This document shows positions 21,720-35,157 of a DNA stretch of 64,000 nt, one piece after another; position 1 is the first letter of the stretch, and each line of letters begins with the position of its first letter. The translations under genes were made by a program, and so were the position numbers. The notes beneath the pieces are model-generated. The model made no database searches, was not told the origin of the DNA, and saw nothing but the letters and a program-made list of their open reading frames with translations. The stretch comes from Daucus carota subsp. sativus (Eukaryota > Streptophyta > Magnoliopsida > Apiales > Apiaceae), in NCBI RefSeq assembly GCF_001625215.2, contig NC_030384.2:37792390-37856389 (forward strand). Reading direction: 5' to 3'.

Positions 21720-24450
21720 GCGTGGGGGATATTATTTTTTTTGTTCGGGATAGTTTGATCTGGGAATTGCCAAATTATTTTTTACCTTTTTTTAAACCGT
21801 GAAGTATCTAATTTTAGAGGCTTTTCTTAAAAATATCGCTGTAGAAAGGAATTATTAAAACGCAATTTTAATTGCCACGCACATACAACAACTTCCTGTG
21901 AAAAATTTCAAATTCTTTTATTTATTTTTTTTGATTTATTTTCTTTAATAATCATTCTATTCGAGAAAAGGATTTCAATCCTTTTAATTGGGTTTGATTT
22001 ATTTTCAAGACGAAACTTCTTGTTTACCTTTTTCTTTGTTAGAAGTGAATTTATCAGATTTGAGAATCTATCAGTCTTGTGATTTCGACTATCAAATCTA
22101 TTTTTTTTATTTTCATTCATTTTCGATCCGCTTTATTTCGGTTTTCGACTTGTATTCTCAAGCTATTTTCTCTCATTGGTGAGAAGTTTGCTATCACTTC
22201 TTGATTGGTGGATGTTTGGCTTGATGATGAAATTTTACATAAAATTGCATTTCTGGTCGATTACTCCATCATAATATGACGAAGAGAGTATCAATCATTT
22301 GACCGGAATGCATAAAGTGGGTAGTGTACATTTTCTTCAAAAATCGTCTAATTGTCTATTCATAAGAACGAGCGATTATAATTTATTATTTGTTCGACTT
22401 GATCATTGATGCATGTATTGCATGTTTTTTTATTATTAGATTAACACATTTATTTCAATTCGTCAAAAAAAAAAAAACATTTTTTTCAAAAAAAAAACAC
22501 AGTTCTGTATGTTTCATTTTTAACATATAATCTACAGTTAAACTTAAACTTTTAAAGAATGATTCAAATTGAATTGAATCTTTTTTTTTTATGGTTAAAT
22601 ACTCTATTTATATTTGACAAATCTCATATTTTCTAAAAAGGAAAATACCATCACAAGAGTCCTTTTATATATTAATTTTTTTGAATATATTATTATGTTC
22701 CTTTTCATATATTTTTTATATATCATGATATTCCTTTGTATATAAAATGAGGTTTTAATCTCAACTCCGTCCCAAAATTGAAAATACATATCTTTTTTGA
22801 ATTTTGACCGGTCAAATTGATTATATTTTTAACCCAAATTAATATTTATTATATAATTGTAAAAAATAAAAAAAATTATAATTTTTTTAAATATAATAAA
22901 TAAATATATTTTAATATACAATCAAGATCGGCCAAGACTTCTTAAAATTCGAAAGGACTTTTGGGACAAGGAAGTAATTTTCGAAATCCTCCTAAGAAGA
23001 CAAAAACCATTTGATAGCTACACAGCTTAAAATCATTGCGTAAAAACAAGTCTACCATCACTGTCACTAAAATCAATGGAGCACAAATTTTGTTATTAAA
23101 ATTAAATTAGTGGATGACAATTGCGATTATGACAGAGTTCAGTTCAATTTCCGAACGAGGGAAAATTCAAACACAGGCTCCTCTATTTTATGGATTATTA
23201 AAAAATATAGCAAACAGTTTTTATTTGATTAGATACAATCATACAAACACACACACACGAAAGTCATAAAATTATATTTTTATGATATTTTTTTATATGG
23301 ATGGAAAAGGGTGAATAGGAATATTCAGTGATGCAAATTTTAAGTCAGAAATATAGTACTTGTTGTCATTTTAAATTTCATATAATACATATTTAATAAT
23401 CCAATTATATATTATAATTATAATTATAATTTTCATTTATATTGTTGGATCTAAAAATAAATATATTTGATAAAATAGTTATCAAATCTGATATACAATT
23501 TTTAAACATTGTTCAGCTTATATATTGAAATTACTGAAACTCATACCAACACTCATAAGAATATTCAAATAGGACACATTAACATTTTAAAGATATGTGA
23601 ACGACTCACAATCTTGATAATGAGATATTCAATAAGATGTCATTCAAAAAATATGAAATCTAAATTTTATTAAAAATCTGATATATAAAAGAGAGAATGA
23701 GAAAGTAAAGGGACTTAATCGAAGAGCAATGAAGATTTAGAAAGCGAAGAAGTGACCGTTAAAATAACGATAGTCGACTCTCAAAATTATATATAATAAA
23801 ACTTGTAAAAGAACTTTTGTATACTCATAATTGATTTCAATGATTTCATCATTTTTAAGACTAATAACCAACTTTATATATTGATCCCATTTAAGTGACT
23901 CGGATAATTAAATAATTAAGCTCTTCATATACTCCCTCTGTCCCATTTAATTGTATACGTTTTTTTTCAACTGTTCGACACACATTTCAATGCTCTTATA
24001 AAATATAGTTCCGTAACTTATTTTTGAGATTTTTTTTTCTGATTAAAAATATAACATCCAAACTTTAATTCAGAAAAAAAAAAATTTTAAAAATAAATTA
24101 CACAACTACACTTTACAGGAGCATTAAAGTGCGTGACTCAAGGGGACGGAGGGAGTAGGGTTATTTGACAAACATCACCACCACATTATTAACAATGACA
24201 GGGCGGGAGTTGACGCAATATATTTTCAAAATAAAGGTGCACAAAACAAAAGTAGAATTGCACAGTACTCCTCCTGATAAAATACACGGAACAGTAGTAT
24301 TTATTACTACCATTCTGAAAAGTGTGAAGTGCAACATATACAACATACACACACAGACAACTAGTCCTCCTAATAATAAAAGGCTCATAATAATTCTTTA
24401 GCTGCACAGTTCACAACCACTGCCCACATGCTCTTCCAGCTCCCCCACCA
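21720..24450. other. Intergenic region, AT-rich, with one MITE
   Basis: The region lies between two divergent genes. It holds long A and T runs (22466-22500, 22578-22590) and short degenerate palindromes, but no reading frame that looks protein-coding. A Stowaway-like element occupies 23932-24155. Confidence 0.6.
23932..24155. mobile_element. Stowaway-like MITE
   Basis: Starts CTCCCTCTGTCCCATTTAAT and ends GGGGACGGAGGGAG, with TA on both sides as the target duplication. It is about 224 bp with extended inverted arms and no coding capacity. The ends match the Stowaway (Tc1/mariner-derived) consensus CTCCCTCCGT. Confidence 0.8.
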
Positions 24451-25506
24451 CTTTTTTATATTTCAAAATCAAACCGAACCCCCTTATTATCTGTACCCTC
24501 TTGTGGGTTCCTTCTCCTGGTTTCACTGACATTCCACACTTCTTTAGCACCCCTTTTTTCACTTTCTTGTTTAAAAATTCAATCTTTAATGTTCTTGACT
24601 AATCTTAAATCTGAATACTCCAACCCCTTGTTTTGTTTATGCATTTTTCTTGGTTTCCTCGTTTGATCTCTGGCCTTCTTCTGCTCTTCAGTCAAAGGTA
24701 TATTTATTTTGTTTTTGTTTCTTTCCAACTGTTTTCTGTTCTTGGTTTTTATATTCTTTTGTGTGTGTTTATTTATGGTATTTTTGTTTACTGTTTGGTT
24801 GTGATGTTGATTGGGAGCTGAGATGTTGGTCTATTAAAATGGGTATTGTTAGTTCTTCCAACTTTATAGCTATAAATGAGTAGTTTTTTTGTATTCTGTG
24901 TCTGTGTGTATTTGGTTCTTTAGTATTTCGAAATGTTGGCAATGTAGATGATGGTGATTGAGAGCTCAGATGCTGGTTTCTTGAAATGGGTATTATTAGT
25001 TAATGATTTTTTTTAATGTGTGGGCTTTTTGATGATTAAGCTGATTCCAATGGAATGGGTGATTAGATTTTACATTTGATTGGTTTGCTTTTGGGATTTA
25101 TGAGGGTTTGTCTTACTTTATTGATTTTTCAGATGAACTGATTTCCTTTATATAGGATTAGGTGGTAGTACAAAATTGTTTGTAATCTGAAGAAATTTTA
25201 TTAATCTATTGGTATCAGAAGCTGTGAAATTTTATCGTGTTGTTGGGTAGAGAACTTAATAGAATAGGAGTATATGTTAGGGTGGATTTGAAGCAAAGCT
25301 GGAAAAATGATAAAACAAGTCAGTTTGTTAAATGCGTTTAAGTGCCCAAGTTGCAGGTTCTAAGTTTTTCTAGTATTTTATAAGTGATTATATGCAGGTC
25401 TCTATGCTTTGCCTTCTGAATTTATCTTGTAGTGTTGATAAAACCGAAACATTGTTTGCAGATTGACATTGTGATGCACAATTGAATCTTTTAGCTAAAC
25501 AATCAG
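24450..25506 (+). promoter_or_regulatory. 5' untranslated region with intron, filament-like plant protein gene
   Basis: A GT donor after GTCAAAG (24697) and an AG acceptor before ATTGACATTG (25461) define a likely 764-bp intron in the leader. The segment between is T-rich, as plant introns are, and has no consistent reading frame. The upstream stretch 24450-24600 is rich in C and T. Confidence 0.5.
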
Positions 25507-28500
25507 ATGGAAAAGAGAAACTGGTTATGGAAGAAGAAATCTTCTGAGAAAAGTCCAGGAGATACAGACAGTTCAGGATCGATTTCTTCACATTCTGAGC
25601 GATACTCAGGCGAACAGGTATTGAATTATATTTCAGTGTCCAGGACTTATTAAGATAGCTTTTACATACATGAGTGTTTTTTTATATTATGTGTATGTGT
25701 ATATAGAGGGGTATATGTTACATTTTGGTTCTTTGCAATTCATTTGCTGATTCTGCAAACTTATTTTGTAAGTGCTGAAACAGGCATTTGCTGTTATATA
25801 ATATGAAAGTGGATATTGATCAGTCAATGTTGTAAATGAACAAACTCCATCAAGTATGTTTTAAGACCCCATTGGAAGGTCACTATGATTCACCTAGGAG
25901 GCAGATGCATAAACAAATAATCAAAATTATGCCGATCTTGTATCTGACCAAAAGATATAAGATTTAACATATTCTTGCCACCGATACCTCTGCCACTATT
26001 TTGTTTTCAGCATAAGCAGTTTTGTGTCCTTGATGGTTGCTGTGCTAGCGTAATATGATTTACTTGTAATAGAACCTTAAAGAGTTATTAAGTTACCCAG
26101 GAGTATTCATCATCGAATGCTCTTGTTTTAGTTCTATTATTAATAATGTGTCACAGGCTGGCTTCCTCATGCCTGCATTTCTACCTTCATTGTGGTTGAG
26201 CCACAATGTACAAGCCTTCGTAATTGATCTGTTGCTTCTATCTCAAAGAAGTTTATAAAAGCTTATGGAACCAGTGATTCTCTATTAGGATGCATCTCCA
26301 GGTGAGGTAGCCATTTTGAGATGGCAGTTTATGCATTCTAAACAAGGTAAACTGGCCACATATCCTTTTGAGGCGGACATCTGATTTTTCAATGTGAATT
26401 ACAATTGGGTAAAACTGTAATACTCTGTAAGACCTAGATACATGATCTGATGATCGTTAGTGAGATGTTAAAAACATACTCCGTATGAAATTGTCTATTT
26501 GAAGTGACATAGATACTTTTTTGATGTACAACAAATAAGGGGTGCGTGAATGATGACCGCAAATGCAATTATAGTTTCTATAATCTAGTTCTTTAAAAGT
26601 ATGTTGCTGTGGGTGTTCTATGCCTAGTGACATTCTAGGGATTTTTGAGTTATTTAGGACTGATAGGCAGAAGAGCTATGGAAAGAAGAGTGTATAGTAC
26701 TTTAAAGACTGAGAATCTGAATAATTCTATTATTTAAAAACAATCAATATAATGCAGTGTAAACCTGTAAAAACAAAATTATGTTGCAGGCACTTCTTGT
26801 TAAATCCCCAATAATGTCAATCCACTTAAAGATTGCGAATTCTGAGTTCTAATGCAATTGGATGCAGAACATGACCTTTTATGATATTGGTCCTGTCTAT
26901 GAAATGAGCACATATCAGCTGGCTAAACTGCTCTAAAAAGTTCTCTGTTTTTTGCCTTTATGCTTTACCCTGACACTTGATCTGTCCTCTCTTATTCTCT
27001 TTTGTACTGCAGGAGACACTAAAGGAATACTCAAATCTTTTTTCTCAATCACCAGAAGTCACCTCAAAAGTTACAGTTTCAAATGGAGAAGTTAATGATG
27101 GTATTAAGATTCTAACAGAGAAACTATCGGCTGCCCTTGTAAATGTTGGTGCCAAAGAAGACTTGGTTAAGCAGCATGCTAAAGTCGCTGAAGAAGCTAT
27201 TGCAGGTCAGTTTGTTTTTTATGATACTATAAATAGCTATTTGTACTTTTTAGCACGGTGCTGTGCCCACCATTTTTTTGTTTAAGGCTATTCAATCAGT
27301 TAATTAAGATTGCTACTTGTAACAAAAATTGTGGACTTAAAATTTTATAGTGAAACTGATAACTTCATGGTAAAGCTATGCTTGAACAAACAATTCAACC
27401 AGTATTTTTGACACTTTATTAAGTTGATTCCTATTTACATTTATGTCTAATATACATACATTTAGGCTGGGAGAAGGCAGAAAATGAAGTGTCGATCCTG
27501 AAACAGCAACTTGAGGCAGCAGTTCAGCAGAATTTGGGTCTGGAAGTTAGAGTGAACCATCTTGATGGTGCTCTCAAAGAATGTGTCAGGCAGCTAAGAC
27601 AAGCAAAAGAAGAACAAGAGCAGAGAATCCATGAAGCTTTAACAGAAAAATCTAATGAATGGGAAACCACAAGATATGAGCTTGAAAGCGAGCTTCTAGA
27701 GCTCCAAAACCAGGTCCAGGAAGTTAAAGATAATGGTCCTATTTGTATTGATCCTGGTGTTCAGCACAAGCTGGAGTCGATAGAGAAGGAAAATGCATTC
27801 CTCAAATCTGAACTTGAATCTCTGTCGGAGGAGTTGGAAATTAGAACCATTGAGAGGGACCTGAGCACACAAGCAGCGGAAATGGCTAGCAAGCAGCAGT
27901 TAGAGAGCATAAAGAAGGTTGCAAAGCTTGAGGCTGAGTGCCGGAGGCTGCAAGCTGGAGTACGGAAGTCATTAATGGTTAACGAGCAGAAGTCCCCAGC
28001 TGCGTCTTCCCTTTCTGTTGAATCTCTGGCAGATAGTCAATCGGATAATGGTGAACGGATTAAAACTCTGGATGCTGATGTGTACAGGACAAGTGGAATA
28101 GATACCAATGCTGGTGATAAAGGCTGCTCTGACTCATGGGCATCAGCCTTAATTGCGGAGCTTGATCACTTTAAGGCTGAAAAGACTTCAAATAAAAATC
28201 TAACATCCTGTTCTCCTGACATTGACATTATGGATGATTTTTTGGAAATGGAGAGACTTGCTGCACTTCCCGAGCCTGAGAGTAAAACCTGTGAGGTTGA
28301 ATCAGAATCTGTTTCCTGTCAAACAAATGATACGGAAAGCTCGTTGAGGGATGAAGTAAAAACCACATACCAACGTGTTGCTGAATTGGAAAATAACTTG
28401 CTGCAGATTGAAGCTGAGAAAGAATCTATTGCTTGTCGAGCAAATGAAACTGAGAACATGTTGAGGGCTGAACTAGATACCATGACTCAACGTGTTGCTG

Positions 28501-29559
28501 TATTGGAAGATAAGCTGGAGAAGATAGAAGCCGAGAAATCTGAACTGGTGAAATCCTTGATTGCAAGTACTGAATCTGTTGATCTTTCTAAAGCACAGCT
28601 AAAAGAAACTGAGACCAGGCTAGAACAGTTGCAGAAGGAGCTTAATGCGATGAATGAGTCAAAAGAGTTGCTTGAATATCAACTCGTTGGTATGGAAGTG
28701 GAGATACGTACTATGTCTAAGGAGGTTGATACCTTGCACTTAGACGTTAAAAAAGAGCAAAATATATCAGCGGAAATGGTACTCAAGTGTCGAGATTTGG
28801 AGGACGAGCTAACTAGAAGAACCCAGGAAGTAGAGCTTCATCAGGCAAAAAGTTCGGATAGTGACGTGAAACTAAATCAGGTCAGCACTTGATGACTTGC
28901 AATCATAGTTCACATTGCATATATGAAATCTTGCTTACAAATTCAAAGTTTCCCTAAAACATGCTATACATACATAATTATTATAGATAATAAATTCGGT
29001 AGTGCTGAGAGGGCTTATATTACAAATACTTGATAAGCACTTGATAGAACTCATAAAACCTCCAAGACTCTGAATGTGATGTCAGTTGATAAATTTTTAT
29101 GGGTGGACATGAATAATGTTCAATAAAATTTTTTTGCAGGAGGACCTCGTTGTAGCGGCTGACAAACTTGCAGAGTGCCAAAAAACAATAGCATCTCTTG
29201 GGAGACAGCTAAAGTCTTTAGCAACATTAGAAGACTTCTTGACTGACACACCAAATGTACCTCGACTACGTAGAGGGGAATCTTCGGTGCCTCCAGCAGT
29301 TGGAGCAGAGCCATGGAAGCTGCACTCCAACGAATCATTTCTGCCAAAGCGTGACCCAAGTTCAGAACTATCTGCAGAAACTCCGACTCCTCTAGTGAAT
29401 GGTTATAATAAAGAATCACCAGTGTCTGCCTCATCATCAAGTTCCTCGGATGCTTCACTAAATCATATTAGTTCTGGTAAGAGCAAAAGTGGTTTTGGAA
29501 AATTATTTTCACGTAGTAAGAGCGGCGTACAACTTGGAAATCATCAAGGACTAAATTGA
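25507..29559 (+). CDS. FPP: Filament-like plant protein (FPP)
   Basis: Long coiled-coil protein of the plant-specific FPP family, linked in the literature to cytoskeletal and membrane-associated assemblies. Four coding exons join in phase to 712 aa: 25507-25617, 27013-27205, 27466-28880, 29140-29559. The N-terminus [18 protein letters not shown], the serine-rich [13 protein letters not shown] and the later [18 protein letters not shown] are hallmarks of the family. Heptad-rich helices cover roughly residues 100-240 and 320-570. In between is an acidic conserved stretch with [14 protein letters not shown] and [17 protein letters not shown]. The C-terminal quarter is Ser/Pro-rich and basic at the end ([14 protein letters not shown]). 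In exon 3 a segment of about 40 codons is duplicated ([20 protein letters not shown] and [20 protein letters not shown]). Confidence 0.92.
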
Positions 29560-31075
29560 GAGAATAGAATGTAGAATTAAGGCATGTGATCGTAGCGATG
29601 TGGGGGCATTGTGCACTGATTACGGTTTTTATGACACCTATTCAGGACTTGCTGATTAAATACTTCTTAGTCGGCTTAGTTTTAGTTTGTAAATTGGTGG
29701 GAATGAAGCCTCTGTTATACAAGACTGTCTTAATTGTTTTCAAGAAATTTGATATTTTAGCTTATTGTTAGTGGCTTTGTTTGGCGTGTGAAAGTGACAG
29801 AGGTTTACTCTTGTGCAGCAGTAAGCTTTCAATTTATATGAAGTCCTTAGCTTATTATTTTTACCAAAGGATAACTGTGAACACAATTGATCCAACATGT
29901 TTATTCTGTCCCAGTGTGAGATTTCAGAATTTATGATTTTATATTTTAGGTAATGAATGACCTGAAATAGTTGTGGTCACAGGTTAATATTTTGGTTTCT
30001 TTATGCATTTGGGTCATATATGGACTGCCTTTTTAGTTTTTAGGCTAGACCGGAGCTCCAATCTGACCTACTTCAAAATTATCAGTCTTTTAAATTCACC
30101 TAAACCATAGCATCTGAATTTATGATCATTTGTGCGTTCTAATATAAAATTGAAGGAGTAATATGGAATATTACAGGATATTCCCTAATACTGTAGTAAT
30201 TATTCAGGGATGTGGGAGGTGAATGCAGCCAATTACGAAGCTTTCAGAGCCAGTTATAACCATCTGATGAAAGGTATGCACACATCAGAGAAGTGTTCCC
30301 GACGCTCGTTTCTTTACGGTTTTTTCATTACTTAACACACATTTCAAGCAGCATATAAAATATGATTTCATAATTTATTTTAAAAATTGTCTTTTATTAT
30401 TTAAATATTAAATTTTTATTCAGAAGTTTTTTTAAAAATAATTTATGAAAAATACATTTTATAGGAGTTTTAATATTACGTGTCAAGCCCGTTTTCGGGA
30501 CAAAATCTAAGAGAGAGAGTAGTGTTTATAAAATTTGTAGGCGTTTGATTCATGATTAATTGATTATCCGCTTCGTTTTTTCAATAGGCACTAATTTATT
30601 TATATTTCTTGAAAAATCTACCCTATTATGCTCTAGACGGGATAACTGATTACGTTATTTACGAATGTCTTTTGATCGAGTAGACTAGTAGAAAGACACA
30701 ACAATAAGTAGATATAAAGATATCTAGATAATATATAGAGACAGGTCGAGATTAGAGAAGAGAAATCTGAAAAATCCGAGCTGGCAAGATAATGGGACCC
30801 AGGATACACTGAGACAAGAGCGAAAGATGTGGTGGTGAGTAGAAGGAGGCTGCCCCACACAAGTCCAGCTGGCAATGCATGTAAGGTGAATCTAGATTGC
30901 GGGGAATAGCAGCCCCTTATCAACTGCTTAAAACAAACAAAATACTCTTCTTATTTTACTCCCATTTATTCCTCTCCCACTAAAATTTAATATCTTTCAT
31001 TATTTCCCCTCTCTCTCTCCCTCAAATCTCTCCTCTCTCCTCTCTTTCTCTCTGTGACTTGAGCTTTGAAGCGCC
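29560..31075. other. Intergenic region between the filament-like protein gene and chlorophyllide a oxygenase
   Basis: 29560 to about 29960 is the probable 3' untranslated region of the upstream gene. 30340-30490 is AT-rich with inverted words resembling MITE arms (ACACATTTCAAGCAG and ATACATTTTATAGG). No gene seen. 30950-31075 is the promoter-proximal part listed separately. Confidence 0.5.
30950..31075 (+). promoter_or_regulatory. Pyrimidine-rich leader of chlorophyllide a oxygenase
   Basis: The 60-70 bp before the ATG are almost pure C and T (blocks of CCCTCTCTCTCTCCCTC and TCCTCTCTCCTCTCTTTC), the Y-patch type of plant core promoter or leader. No clear TATA box was found close by. Confidence 0.5.
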
Positions 31076-34000
31076 ATGTGTTCTATTGCCACAGCTGCAG
31101 CTCTATCTCTGCCGATATCATTTTCCCCATATTCCAAGTCTATTTCCAAAAGGGTACGTTCTTAGCTCTCTTGTTAGTTATGCATGTGTGATTTATGTTT
31201 AAACATATAGTATATTGCATTTTAATTATTTGCTGAATTTTGAGGATTCTTGGCAATAGAGTTAATTACTTAATGTATCTAATTAGTATAGAGAAGCACA
31301 GTAACATGAATCAGGATAACATTGTAGTTTATAGTTAGTTGACTAGTCAGGTTGTTATGAATTCAACTAATTACAAGATTTGAACTTGGAATCACTTGCT
31401 CAAATGTATGATATAGGTGAAGCTCGTGTGGTAATGACTTCTGTTAATGTTACAAACTCGAAAGGAGTGTGGAACCTAGACCCGGTTTTTTACTTGTATC
31501 TTGTTGAAGACTACCCGTAGCCCTGAGATGAAAGCAGGATTACCTTGATAGAGGTTTAAGTCATTGATATAGTGCACTATAACAAAATTTCATCAATTGT
31601 ATGAGAAGATATTGTTTCTAGGTTGCGTAAAAAGGAGCAAAATAAGTATTACCCTTGTGGTATGCTGTATATGTTAAAATGTGGTGTCACAGAAAAATGA
31701 TCAAATATGATAAGAATACATCCGCAGAAAGATGGAGGTGGGAAACGATTGAATAAGATTGTTAATGATCCGTTGAGATGGTTTGAACACTAGGAACTGC
31801 AGTGATATTTGAAAATAGTTTGATTTTGTTACTGGACAGATCTTGGCCACCTCTTTTAAAGGAAGCGTAGTGTATGAAATGGAAACAGAATTAGTAAAAA
31901 TAATAACTTCTCAATTTAAGCAGAAAAAGCCTTCTGAGTTGCAGTGTAATTTAATCCGAATTATTTATTTATCTACTGTTGACTAATTGGATGAGTGATA
32001 CAGGGTTTCAAAGCTGGATTCCGTGTGTTTGCTATATTAGGGGATGAAAATGGTGTAGTGGATAAAAAAAACCCTTGGGGTGCTATCTTTGAAGTAGAAC
32101 AACCGAGGTTTAAAGTCACTCACGTTCGAGGGAAGTTTGTGGATGTAAATGAAGCTCTGGAAGTGGCTAGATTTGATATACAGTATTGTGATTGGCGGGC
32201 TCGGCAGGATCTACTTACAATCATGCTTCTTCATGAAAAGGTATATACCACTTCTACATAATTGATACTTCATATTATGTAGTAATTCCAGATACAACTT
32301 TGGTAGAACGATTCTAAAATATTTTGTGTATTTTGTTACAGAACTCCCTTACATCAACTTTACATATAGTAGCAGAATCTGAATTAGTGTTTTATACATG
32401 TTTCTGCATTCTATGATATTTGAATTTTTCATGCATATAGATAATAGATGTTAGTCGAGTTTTTTCTCACACAGAGTTGTGTGTAGGTTGTTGATGTATT
32501 AAACCCTCTGGCCCGAGAATACAAATCCATTGGCACTGTTAAAAAGGAACTTGCAGAGCTCCAACAAGAGCTTGCACAAGCACACAGACAGGTGTGTAAA
32601 CTAATGGCCTATCAGTTCTTGCTTTTCATTCTGATATTTATAAGGGACAAGCACATTCAGCAGCAAGGAAAAAATCTCAGTTGACTTTAATATGAGCTAC
32701 TTTACTGTTAAACGGTTCTTGGTTATGCAGAGAATTTATCAATTTATTCATAATAATTGCAGGTCCATATATCTGAAGCACGGGTTGGTGCTGCTGTAGA
32801 TAAGCTAGCTTACATGGAAGAACTGGTGAATGATAGGCTGTTACAAGATAGAAGTGTAACAGAGACCGATGGAATATCCCCTTCTCCCAGTACTTCTGCA
32901 GAGAGTTTGGAGACTGTTAAGAAAAAGATGCCCAGGAAAAGTCTGAATGTGGCTGGTCCAGTTCAACCTTACCATTCTCGTCTAAAGAATTTTTGGTATC
33001 CAGTGGCCTTTACTTCAGACCTCAAAGATGACACTATGGTAAGTCGTCTTTTCTTTAATCATAGTGCCTGGCTCTGACTGTGCATATGTTTTCATAACAA
33101 TGACGTACTAGCCTTGCCAAATTAAAAAAAAAAAAAATAAGAATCTGACACACACTGAGGGTAGATTGCCTTTTAAGTTTCTCATTGCTTATTGGTTAAG
33201 AACTTTGTTACTGCTTTTGCTTCAGATCCCGATTGATTGTTTTGAACAACCTTGGGTCTTATTTCGGGGAAAAGATGGAAAACCAGGATGCATAAAGAAC
33301 ACATGTGCACACAGAGCATGTCCTCTTGATCTTGGTTCAATCAACGAGGGTAGAATTCAATGCCCATATCATGGTAAGAGGGGCAGCAAATCTTGGAAGT
33401 TTGTAAACGTATTGGCAAACTTCATTTATATATATTTGGATAAAATAATTTTAATGAACATCCTTGTTGAGATACTTAATTTCTAAAACGTTAAATAAAT
33501 TGATTCCAGGATGGGAATATGCAACAGATGGCACTTGCGAGAAAATGCCATCAACGAAGTTTGTTAATGTGAAGTTAAAGGCATTGCCATGCTTTGAGCA
33601 AGAAGGAATGATATGGATTTGGCCCGGTAGTGATCCTCCTGCAGCCACTATTCCCTCATTACAGCCTCCTCCAGGTTTTAAGATACATGCTGAGGTTAGT
33701 TTACATGATACCTTACAAAGTGAAATACATTGTGCCTCTCTAATTGCTTTATAGGAGATCTAATTATGATATTATTTTAATATCCCTGATCTTGGCAGAT
33801 TGTAATGGAACTTCCAGTGGAACACGGGCTCCTCTTAGATAACCTCTTGGATCTTGCACATGCACCTTTCACTCACACTTCAACATTTGCAAAGGGATGG
33901 AGTGTTCCAAGGTTTGTACTACATTCTATAAACATTATTAGTACAAATATATGTGATCGAAGGAGAGAATTTAACTGTTACACTCAGTTCACCCTTAATT

Positions 34001-35157
34001 TTTTTAAGCTTTTAAACTCTGAAGCCTCTGTGAACATTGGACATAAGGTAATTATAAAATAAATTATCATAACTAGGGGGAAAGTGTTGTGTCTAGCAAT
34101 ACAGAAGCTGCCCCTTTTTGGGAGTTCTTTTCCTTCCCTGTAGCTTTCACCGTGTTCTTTTTTTTTTTTAATTTACAAGCTGAATAGAAAGTGTAGCGGA
34201 AACAATCTTGTCCAACTTATTTATAGAATTTTTGATATAATGACCTACCAATATGGGTAATATCCCAAGCTGCCACAGGTTCAAAAGTTAGTACTTACAG
34301 ATGTTACATGCTTGTTTCAGTCTGGTGAAATTCTTGACACCTGCATCTGGTCTTCAAGGATACTGGGACCCCTATCCAATAGATATGGAATTTAAGCCAC
34401 CTTGTATAGTGTTATCAACAATCGGAATTTCAAAACCAGGGAAATTGGAGGGTCAGAGCACCAGCCAGTGTGCTACACACCTTCACCAACTTCACGTCTG
34501 CTTGCCATCATCTAAGAACAAGACAAGGTTATTATACAGAATGTCCCTGGATTTTGCTCCCATACTCCAGTACGTTCCTTTCATCGATCACTTGTGGAAG
34601 CATTTTGCAGAAAAGGTAAACTTCTTTCTTATCTAGTAACTAGTAGTATAAAATGCAGTAGCATCTGGAATAAGCTTATGACACTGAAATACGTAGTTTG
34701 GTTACTCATCAATTACCAAGCATTTAACTTGCTGAGGGGTGCACAGAAATCTAAATCTTCCAGACACATGTCTTTACTGAACCCTTTACCACTCGAAAAG
34801 ATGGGTATCTACTAGGCTACGATGCTAGAATAAGAGAAATTTGAGCATGACATTTCATGGTCTTAATAATGTTCTTACAACAATCGATTTGAATCCAGTA
34901 GAACCAAACATGCTTGTTTGATTTTCTTACTAAGCAAAAGGACTGGATCTAACAAAACATGCTGGCAAAGAACTAATGTTGATTTTCAACAGGTTCTAAA
35001 TGAGGATTTACGGCTTGTACTTGGGCAACAAGACAGAATGATTAACGGAGAAAATGTATGGAATATGCCAGTATCCTACGATAAGCTAGGAGTAAGATAC
35101 AGATTATGGAGAGATGCTGTTGAGCGCGGAGTCAAACAATTACCCTTCAGCAGTTAA
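31076..35157 (+). CDS. CAO: Chlorophyllide a oxygenase, chloroplastic (chlorophyll b synthase)
   Basis: Rieske non-haem iron oxygenase that converts chlorophyllide a to chlorophyllide b in the plastid. Nine exons join in phase to 533 aa, close to the usual length: 31076-31153, 32004-32240, 32487-32591, 32763-33038, 33226-33373, 33510-33694, 33799-33911, 34321-34615, 34993-35157. The transit peptide is followed by the regulatory A domain ([13 protein letters not shown] onward, about residues 27-140), a linker B domain and the catalytic C domain. Rieske ligands are Cys259, His261, Cys278 and His281 ([17 protein letters not shown]). The mononuclear iron motif N-x2-D-x2-H-x4-H is Asn358, Asp361, His364 and His369. 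The A domain is known to destabilise the enzyme in response to chlorophyll b; it is intact here. Confidence 0.97.
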
